Origin: Thermoleophilia bacterium
Lineage (GTDB): Bacteria; Actinomycetota; Thermoleophilia; Gaiellales; F1-60-MAGs149
Direction: 5' to 3'
Assembly (NCBI GenBank): GCA_016462095.1
Contig: JAEMTW010000042.1
Location: 1-11,153, forward strand
Length of the DNA: 11,153 bases
Below are positions 6,811 through 11,153 of this stretch, in pieces. The position numbers and the translations under genes were made by a program. How positions within the stretch are numbered: position 1 is the first letter of the stretch; every line of letters begins with the position of its first letter. The notes under the pieces were generated by a model. The model saw nothing but the letters and a program-made list of their open reading frames with translations. It made no database searches and was not told the origin of the DNA.

Positions 6811-6844
6811 AATGTCATAAAGGGGTCAGACCCTTATGTGACAT
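6811..6844 (+). repeat. Palindrome copy 2 (34 bp, one base changed)
   Basis: It matches copy 1 except for C to T at 6818, which weakens one arm (13 of 16 pairs). It begins directly after the T5 tract of the first hairpin, so palindrome plus hairpin is the repeated 66-bp unit. Confidence 0.9.
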
Positions 6845-6849
6845 CTACG

Positions 6850-6876
6850 CGCCCGTGCGAAGCCAGGGGCGTTTCT
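6850..6876 (+). terminator. Second terminator-like hairpin (repeat of the first)
   Basis: The same CGCCC/GGGCG stem (6850-6854, 6867-6871) recurs, but its tail is TTTCT, one T to C change from the first copy. It is probably a duplicated copy by virtue of the 66-bp tandem repeat, with a weaker U-tract. Confidence 0.35.
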
Positions 6877-6877
6877 A

Positions 6878-6911
6878 ATGTCACATAAGGGTCTGACCCC
6901 TTTGTGACATT
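6878..6911 (-). repeat. Palindrome copy 3 (34 bp, inverted)
   Basis: It is the exact reverse complement of copy 1. It closes the cluster and lets copy 1 and copy 3 pair over 36 bp including the flanking CG, enclosing copy 2 and both small hairpins. The usual hairpin and T-tract do not follow this copy. Confidence 0.9.
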
Positions 6912-6913
6912 CG

Positions 6914-7001
6914 CATCAGAACGTACGCCGGTACTCCAATCACCGCGTCCACGCTCGTCCTACGAGGACTCGGACGCTGATTCCCTGTAGTCTTGCCCGT
7001 A
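6914..7001 (+). promoter_or_regulatory. rmlA upstream region with possible leaderless promoter
   Basis: TAGTCT (6988-6993), a TANNNT-type -10, ends 8 nt before the ATG at 7002, and no Shine-Dalgarno is visible. No clear -35 lies 16-18 nt upstream. In its place is a small inverted repeat, GTCCT (6957-6961) and AGGAC (6965-6969), a possible activator or repressor site. No gene is seen between the repeat cluster and the ATG. Confidence 0.35.
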
Positions 7002-8069
7002 ATGGACGTCAAGGGACTCGTACTCTCGGGCGGCGCGGGCACGCGGCTGCGCCCCATCACGCACACGCGCGCCAAGCAGTTGGTGCCTGTCGCAGGCAAG
7101 CCTGTCCTGTTCTACGGGCTTGAGGCGATGGCCGAGGCGGGCATCCGCGAGGTTGGCATCATCATCGGCGACACGGGTGACGAGATTCGCGCCGCCGTCG
7201 GCGATGGCTCGCAGTTTGGTCTCGAAGTCACCTTCATCCCCCAAGATGCACCTCGTGGCCTCGCCCATGCGGTGCTGACGGCCGAGGAGTTTATCGGCGA
7301 CAGCGCCTTCTGCATGTACCTCGGCGACAACCTCTTGCGCGATGGCGTCGCCAGCTTCGTCGACAAGTTCCGTGAGGGCTCTGCCGACGCGATGATCCTG
7401 CTTCAGCACGTGCCGAACCCGTCGGAGTACGGTGTCGCCGAGCTCGAAGACGGCAAGGTCAAGCTCCTCGTTGAGAAGCCGAAGGAGCCCAAGAGCGACC
7501 TCGCGCTCGTCGGCGTCTACCTCTTCACCACACCAATCTTCGCTGCCGCCAAGGCGCTCGAGCCCTCGTGGCGCGGCGAGTACGAAATTACCGACGCCAT
7601 CCAAGGCCTGGTCGACGGTGGCCATAGCGTCGAGCCGCACATCGTGACCGGCTGGTGGAAGGACACGGGACAGCTCGTCGACATGCTCGAGGCCAACCGT
7701 CTTGTGCTCGATGCGATCGACACGGATATTCAGGGCGAGGTGATCGATAGCAAGCTTGAGGGCCGCGTGATCATCCAGGCCGGTGCGACCGTCGAGCGCT
7801 GCCACATTCGTGGTCCGGTCGTGATCTGTGCTGGCGCCACGGTGCGCGATGCGTACATCGGCCCGTACAGCGCGATCTCGGAGGACGCCCACGTCGAGCG
7901 CGCCGAGATCGAGCATGCAATCTTGCTCGAGCGCTCCAGCATCATTGGCATCGAGACCCGCATCGAGGACTCGCTGATCGGTGCCGACTGCGTGATCACA
8001 CACTCCGACGCGATCCGCTCGGCCAACCGTCTGCTCGTCGGCGATGGCTCGCGCATCGAGCTCCTTTGA
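7002..8069 (+). CDS. rmlA: Glucose-1-phosphate thymidylyltransferase, long form (RmlA)
   Basis: The enzyme joins glucose-1-phosphate and dTTP to give dTDP-glucose and pyrophosphate, the first step of dTDP-L-rhamnose synthesis. Of 355 residues, the N-terminal two-thirds is a nucleotidyltransferase domain with LSGGAGTRLRP (residues 8-18), KQLVPVAGKPV (from residue 25), the metal-binding D109 in YLGDN, EYGVAEL, VEKPKEP and GWWKDTG. Residues from about 240 to the end form hexapeptide-like repeats of a left-handed beta-helix (QAGATVERCHIRGPVVIC and following). That extra domain marks the long RmlA type, longer than the roughly 290-residue short form. ATG at 7002 is preferred to the in-frame TTG at 6993, because the nucleotide motif then starts at the usual distance and the -10-like element overlaps the TTG. 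Its stop overlaps the rmlC TTG by 4 nt. Confidence 0.96.
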   Translation: MDVKGLVLSGGAGTRLRPITHTRAKQLVPVAGKPVLFYGLEAMAEAGIREVGIIIGDTGDEIRAAVGDGSQFGLEVTFIPQDAPRGLAHAVLTAEEFIGDSAFCMYLGDNLLRDGVASFVDKFREGSADAMILLQHVPNPSEYGVAELEDGKVKLLVEKPKEPKSDLALVGVYLFTTPIFAAAKALEPSWRGEYEITDAIQGLVDGGHSVEPHIVTGWWKDTGQLVDMLEANRLVLDAIDTDIQGEVIDSKLEGRVIIQAGATVERCHIRGPVVICAGATVRDAYIGPYSAISEDAHVERAEIEHAILLERSSIIGIETRIEDSLIGADCVITHSDAIRSANRLLVGDGSRIELL

Positions 8070-8575
8070 GCCCGACCCCCCAGACGACACCAATCGACGG
8101 TGCGCTCGTCGTACCGTTGACGCGCCACGAGGACTCGCGCGGCTGGTTTCTCGAGGCCCGAAAGGAGTCGTGGTTTCGCGAGCTCGGTGGCAAGCCCAGC
8201 ATGCAGACGAACATCGTCTACTCCAAGCAGGGCGTCATTCGTGGTCTCCACTACCACGAGCTCGGCCAAGACGACCTCTTCTTCTGTGCCCAGGGCATGG
8301 TCCGCGTGGTGCTGTTCGATCGGCGCGAGGGCTCGCCGACCGAGGGTGTTGCCTGGAGCATCGACATTGGCGAAGACAATCCCGCTGCGGTCTATGTGCC
8401 GGGCCGGACTGCCCACGGCTACGAGTCGCTGACCGATTGCCTGTTCTGTTACCACGTCACGCACGAGTACAACCCGGATGACGAGAACACGTTTCCGTGG
8501 AACGACGAGCGCGTCAAGCACCTCTGGACGACGGACACTCCGATCCTCTCCGCCCGGGACGTGCTGGACGGATGA
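8066..8575 (+). CDS. rmlC: dTDP-4-dehydrorhamnose 3,5-epimerase (RmlC)
   Basis: This cupin-type epimerase converts dTDP-4-keto-6-deoxyglucose to dTDP-4-keto-L-rhamnose. The 169-residue product contains the epimerase motif RGLHYH with the catalytic-type H62. DRREGSPTEG matches the D-RxGSPTFG element, and the conserved PGRTAHGYESL and EYNPDDE stretches carry candidate catalytic tyrosines Y129 or Y135. LSARD supplies the D165 expected to pair with H62. The length is slightly below the usual 180-200 residues, mainly at the C terminus. The start is a TTG at 8066 overlapping the rmlA stop (TTGA); no ATG or GTG lies between it and conserved sequence, so coupled initiation at TTG is the best choice. 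Its position between rmlA and rmlD supports the assignment. A sugar epimerase of slightly different specificity is possible. Confidence 0.9.
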   Translation: MSPTPQTTPIDGALVVPLTRHEDSRGWFLEARKESWFRELGGKPSMQTNIVYSKQGVIRGLHYHELGQDDLFFCAQGMVRVVLFDRREGSPTEGVAWSIDIGEDNPAAVYVPGRTAHGYESLTDCLFCYHVTHEYNPDDENTFPWNDERVKHLWTTDTPILSARDVLDG

Positions 8576-9402
8576 CGGTGCTGGTGACCGGCGCGGGTGG
8601 CCAGCTGGGCCGAGCCGCGCTACGCGAACTTGGTGCCGACGGCATCGGCCTGCGCCGTGCCGATCTGGATGTGACCGACGCTGCCGCCGTGCTGGCCGCC
8701 GCCCAGCAGCATCAGCCAACGCTGATCCTGCACGCGGCCGCCTGGACGGATGTCGACGGTGCCGAGACCGATCGCGATGGTGCCTATCGCGCCAACGTGC
8801 TCGCTAATCGGCATGTCGCCGAGGCCGCGAAGGCCGTTGGGGCAAGGCTCGTGACGCTCTCGACCGACTTCGTCTTCGATGGGCGCAAGGGCGAGCCATA
8901 CGTCGAGTCGGATACGACGAACCCAATCTCGTACTACGGCGAGACCAAGCTGCTCGGCGAGCAGGCCGCGCTTGAGGCCTACCCCGAAGCCACCTGGGTC
9001 GTGCGTACCGCGTGGGTCTACGACGAGCAGGGCACGAACTTTCCACGGCTGATCATGCGCCTCTCGGAGACCCGCGACGTCCTGCGTGTCGTCGAGGACC
9101 AAATCGGAAGCCCCACCTACGCAGGCCACCTTGCGCCACTGCTGCTGAGCCTGCCCGACGTCGTCCCCGCTGGGGTCCATCACCTCGCAGGTACGGGTGC
9201 TGTGACCCGACTCGAATGGGCCGAGGCCGTGCTCGCCGCGGCTGGCCGAACGACCGTCGTCGAGGGTGCCACCAGCGACGAGTTTCCAACCCCCGCCGAG
9301 CGCCCGTCCTACTCCGCATTGGGCTCCGAACGAGCCGAGACACCGGTCCTGCCGCCATGGCGTGCAGGCGTGGCGGCGTGTATGGCAGGCTACGTCGCAT
9401 GA
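8572..9402 (+). CDS. rmlD: dTDP-4-dehydrorhamnose reductase (RmlD)
   Basis: This short-chain dehydrogenase reduces dTDP-4-keto-L-rhamnose with NAD(P)H to dTDP-L-rhamnose. The 276-residue protein begins with the Rossmann motif VTGAGGQLGR, followed by ADLDVTD, HAAAWTDVDGAE, STDFVFDG (the family more often has Y in place of F) and the catalytic Y122-x3-K126 in YYGETKLLGE. RTAWVY, DQIGSPTYAGHLA and a C-terminal P-RPSYSALGS stretch are family-typical for RmlD. The ATG at 8572 overlaps the rmlC stop (ATGA), and its own stop overlaps the rmlB ATG in the same way. Length and motif order match RmlD well. Confidence 0.95.
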   Translation: MTVLVTGAGGQLGRAALRELGADGIGLRRADLDVTDAAAVLAAAQQHQPTLILHAAAWTDVDGAETDRDGAYRANVLANRHVAEAAKAVGARLVTLSTDFVFDGRKGEPYVESDTTNPISYYGETKLLGEQAALEAYPEATWVVRTAWVYDEQGTNFPRLIMRLSETRDVLRVVEDQIGSPTYAGHLAPLLLSLPDVVPAGVHHLAGTGAVTRLEWAEAVLAAAGRTTVVEGATSDEFPTPAERPSYSALGSERAETPVLPPWRAGVAACMAGYVA

Positions 9403-10406
9403 AGCGCGTTCTCGTCTCTGGTGGCTGTGGCTTTATTGGATCGCACCTTGTCCGGCGACTGTTGCGTGAGCACCCAGACCTGCACGTCGTCAACATCGAT
9501 CTACTGACCTACGCCGGGCGCCCCGAGAACGTCGCCGACCTGGCCGACAGCCCGCGTTACACCTTCGTGCATGGCGATATCGCCAGCGTCGAAGACGTCG
9601 CACGCGCGGCCGAGGGCTGCGACGGCATCATCAACGTCGCTGCCGAGAGCCATGTCGATCGCTCGATCATGGGCGGCGACGAGTTCGTCACAACGAACGT
9701 CTTCGGCACCAAGCGCCTGCTCGACTATGCCCGCACGCACGAGCTGCGCTACCTGCAGGTCTCGACCGATGAGGTCTACGGCGACGTCGATCCGCCGCAC
9801 CGCTCGCAGGAGGGCGATCCGCTGCACGGCTCGAGCCCCTACGCCGCCTCGAAGGCTGCCGGCGACCTGCTCGTGCTCTCGTATGCGCGGACGTTTGGCC
9901 TCAACGCCTCGATTACCCGCGGCTCGAACACCTACGGCCCGTACCAGTTCCCCGAAAAGTTGATCCCGCTGTTTACGACCAACGCCTTCGACGGCAAAGA
10001 TCTGCCGCTCTACGGCGATGGCATGCAGGTGCGCGAGATGCTGTTCGTCGAAGATCACTGCTCGGCAATCGACTTGGTCTTTCATACGGGCGTGGCCGGT
10101 GAGGTCTACAACGTTGGCGCCGAACACGAGGTGCCAAACATCGAGACGGCGCACAAGATCATCGAGCTGACGGGCGCCGATCCAGCCACGCTGAAAAGCG
10201 TCGCCGACCGGCCCGGCCACGACCGTCGCTACGCACTCGATTGCTCCAAGCTGCGGGGTATCGGCTGGGACCGCACGACCGACTTCGACACGGGCCTCGC
10301 GCTGACGGTCGACTGGTTTCGTGATAACCGTCCCTGGTGGGAAGCGATCAAGAACGGCGAGGCCTTCGCCGACTACTCCGCCAAGAACTACGGCACCCGC
10401 AGCTAG
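9399..10406 (+). CDS. rmlB: dTDP-glucose 4,6-dehydratase (RmlB)
   Basis: This enzyme catalyses NAD+-dependent conversion of dTDP-glucose to dTDP-4-keto-6-deoxyglucose, the second pathway step, though its gene comes last of the four. The 335-residue extended SDR has GGCGFIGSHLV at residues 9-19, NIDLLTYAGRPENV, AAESHVDRSI, the catalytic STDEVYG with T123-D124-E125, Y148-x3-K152 in SPYAASKAAGD, and NTYGPYQFPEKLIPLF. RPGHDRRYALD and WDRTTDFDTGL complete the family pattern. Where RmlB commonly reads VRDWLYVEDHC this protein reads VREMLFVEDHC, a small departure at the substrate-side loop. ATG at 9399 overlaps the rmlD stop by 4 nt; a much longer reading frame upstream only overlaps rmlD. The nucS start follows 2 nt after its stop. 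Confidence 0.96.
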   Translation: MKRVLVSGGCGFIGSHLVRRLLREHPDLHVVNIDLLTYAGRPENVADLADSPRYTFVHGDIASVEDVARAAEGCDGIINVAAESHVDRSIMGGDEFVTTNVFGTKRLLDYARTHELRYLQVSTDEVYGDVDPPHRSQEGDPLHGSSPYAASKAAGDLLVLSYARTFGLNASITRGSNTYGPYQFPEKLIPLFTTNAFDGKDLPLYGDGMQVREMLFVEDHCSAIDLVFHTGVAGEVYNVGAEHEVPNIETAHKIIELTGADPATLKSVADRPGHDRRYALDCSKLRGIGWDRTTDFDTGLALTVDWFRDNRPWWEAIKNGEAFADYSAKNYGTRS

Positions 10407-10408
10407 CC

Positions 10409-11071
10409 GTGCGGGTACTCGTCGCCCGCTGCTCGATTGGCTATTCCGGGCGCCTAACGACACGCCTCGCGAGCGGCGATCGTATCGTCATCTTCAAGGA
10501 CGATGGCTCCGTCTGTGTTCACGGCCCCAAAGGCTTTAAGCCGATCAACTACATGTCGGGCCCGACCGTGCTCGAGGAGACGGCGGGATTGATCACCATC
10601 CGTCGTCCCGCCACGGGCGAGACGCTGATGATCGAGATCGAGGAGGTCATCGCCGACAGCACGCATGCCCTCGAGGACAACGCCTCGCTCGAGCGTGAGG
10701 GCCGCGAGCTCGAGTTGCACGCTCTGCTCGAACGCTCACCCGATCTGATCGAGGAGGGCCTCGAGGTGTTGGAACGCGAGCACATCACCGACGTCGGCCC
10801 CGTCGACTTCATCTGCAAAGACACCGAGGGCCGCATCGTGCTCGTCGAGGTCAAGCGCGTCAAAGCCGTCGCAGCCGCTGTCGAACAGGTCGTGCGCTAC
10901 CGCGAGCACGTCGAGAAGGACGCCACCTTCGCTGGCGCCCGCGCAATCGTGCTTGCCCCCGAGTTCGCCCCCCAGGCACGCAACCTCGCCGAGCGGCGCA
11001 ACGTCGAGTGTGTGACCCTCGATGTCGCAGCGCTCTACGCAGGAACGGAACCCGACCCGCAACTGTTCTGA
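10409..11071 (+). CDS. nucS: Mismatch-specific endonuclease NucS/EndoMS
   Basis: The 220-residue product matches actinobacterial NucS in length and layout. An N-terminal beta-rich DNA-binding domain carries CSIGYSGRL, FKDDGSVCVHGP and GFKPINYMSGP. A C-terminal RecB-like nuclease follows, with D133 in GPVDFIC, E147 and K149 in LVEVKR, then QVVRYREH. The 14-residue D-to-E spacing and the E-x-K equal those of the archaeal enzyme. EndoMS cuts both strands at mismatches and supports the non-canonical, MutSL-independent mismatch repair of actinobacteria and archaea. The chain ends PDPQLF, which could be a sliding-clamp binding tail. The start is GTG at 10409, 2 nt after the rmlB stop, because the family N terminus begins there; no clear Shine-Dalgarno is seen, so translation may be coupled to rmlB. 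The frame extends upstream inside rmlB but that part is not NucS-like. Confidence 0.95.
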   Translation: MRVLVARCSIGYSGRLTTRLASGDRIVIFKDDGSVCVHGPKGFKPINYMSGPTVLEETAGLITIRRPATGETLMIEIEEVIADSTHALEDNASLEREGRELELHALLERSPDLIEEGLEVLEREHITDVGPVDFICKDTEGRIVLVEVKRVKAVAAAVEQVVRYREHVEKDATFAGARAIVLAPEFAPQARNLAERRNVECVTLDVAALYAGTEPDPQLF

Positions 11072-11153
11072 GGGGGGACACCACAAACCCCGGTCTGTCA
11101 TGTCCTCGGGCGGAGAGGCGGCATCTGCTGGGAGGACACCACAACCGCGCGGA
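11072..11153. repeat. Non-coding tail with a direct repeat GGACACCACAA
   Basis: After the nucS stop, GGACACCACAA occurs at 11076-11086 and again at 11134-11144, 58 nt apart. The first copy sits in a G-run and is followed by CCCC, so GGGG (11074-11077 region) could pair with CCCC (11088-11091) as a weak hairpin. No T-tract follows and no gene is evident up to the window edge. Confidence 0.4.

Larger units (their letters stand above)
6743..6913. repeat. 171-bp palindromic repeat cluster with perfect 36-bp terminal inverted repeats
   Basis: The block between the regulator and rmlA is built from one 34-bp palindrome used three times. Two copies sit in a 66-bp direct tandem repeat (6745-6810 and 6811-6876, 2 mismatches), and the third is inverted. 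The outer ends, 6743-6778 and 6878-6913, are exact reverse complements over 36 bp. No coding sequence lies within it. The core GGGGTCAGACCC resembles palindromes I associate with REP-type, RAYT-mobilised or MITE-like elements in many genomes; that link is memory-based, as no transposase is present here. Confidence 0.9.

Noticed and set aside
6745..6911. CRISPR array
   Set aside because: Units are themselves palindromic, the intervening segments are near-identical rather than unique spacers, the third copy is inverted, and no cas genes are present.
6745..6911. CRP/FNR-type operators (GTCACA / TGTGAC half-sites)
   Set aside because: The half-sites face the opposite way from TGTGA-N6-TCACA and are separated by far more than 6 nt, so they are better explained as palindrome arms.
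6717..7001. Insertion sequence
   Set aside because: No transposase frame fits in the gap, and no target-site duplication flanks the repeat cluster; at most it is a non-autonomous element.
6960..8093. Long minus-strand open frame (377 codons) opposite rmlA
   Set aside because: It is the antisense shadow of a highly conserved rmlA; the translation is rich in low-complexity D/A/V/R and matches no family I know.
9012..9398. N-terminal extension of rmlB to 464 residues
   Set aside because: The extension overlaps rmlD in another frame and is Arg/Pro-rich; the Rossmann motif begins right after the ATG at 9399.
9501..10463. Minus-strand open frame (320 codons) opposite rmlB
   Set aside because: Shadow of rmlB caused by high third-position GC; no domain signature.

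Overview
The window is high-GC, gene-dense bacterial chromosome. Genes are packed with 4-nt stop/start overlaps and GTG or TTG starts are common. A NucS/EndoMS mismatch endonuclease, a SigR/RsrA-type sigma/anti-sigma pair with a SigR-type promoter, and a long-form RmlA together point to Actinobacteria (Actinomycetota). A deep lineage such as Thermoleophilia is a guess from gene style, not a proven placement. I see no rRNA, tRNA, CRISPR array, phage gene or transposase.

Layout. (1) Minus strand, 1-1472: a partial carnitine/3-hydroxyacyl-CoA dehydrogenase runs off the left edge. It is preceded by an ECF sigma factor overlapping a small cysteine-rich zinc anti-sigma factor (sigR-rsrA type). A GGAAT-N18-GTT promoter lies upstream of the sigma gene, which suggests autoregulation. 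(2) Plus strand, 1594-5906: heme A synthase (ctaA), an O-antigen ligase/polymerase-like membrane protein, a GT-C-like membrane glycosyltransferase and a histidine phosphatase. The last three are joined by 4-nt overlaps or nearly abut, so they probably form one transcription unit. (3) Plus strand, 5955-6716: a GntR/FadR-family regulator with an FCD domain. (4) 6717-7001: an intergenic block of about 285 bp holding a 171-bp palindromic repeat cluster. It has three copies of a 34-bp palindrome, two of them in a 66-bp tandem repeat and the third inverted, with terminator-like hairpins between copies. (5) Plus strand, 7002-11071: a full dTDP-L-rhamnose operon in the order rmlA-rmlC-rmlD-rmlB, every junction a 4-nt overlap, followed 2 nt later by nucS. 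(6) 11072-11153: a short non-coding tail with a direct repeat.

How the genes fit together. The rml genes make dTDP-L-rhamnose from glucose-1-phosphate and dTTP. The upstream ligase-like and GT-C-like membrane proteins could use lipid-linked sugars to build a surface glycan, so the window may be part of a cell-envelope polysaccharide locus. The sigma/anti-sigma pair is a likely thiol-oxidative-stress switch and shares a divergent control region with ctaA. NucS does post-replicative mismatch repair in actinobacteria lacking MutSL; its place at the end of the rhamnose operon implies co-transcription. Several first-in-unit genes have a TANNNT-like hexamer 6-8 nt before the start codon and no good Shine-Dalgarno, which suggests leaderless mRNAs.
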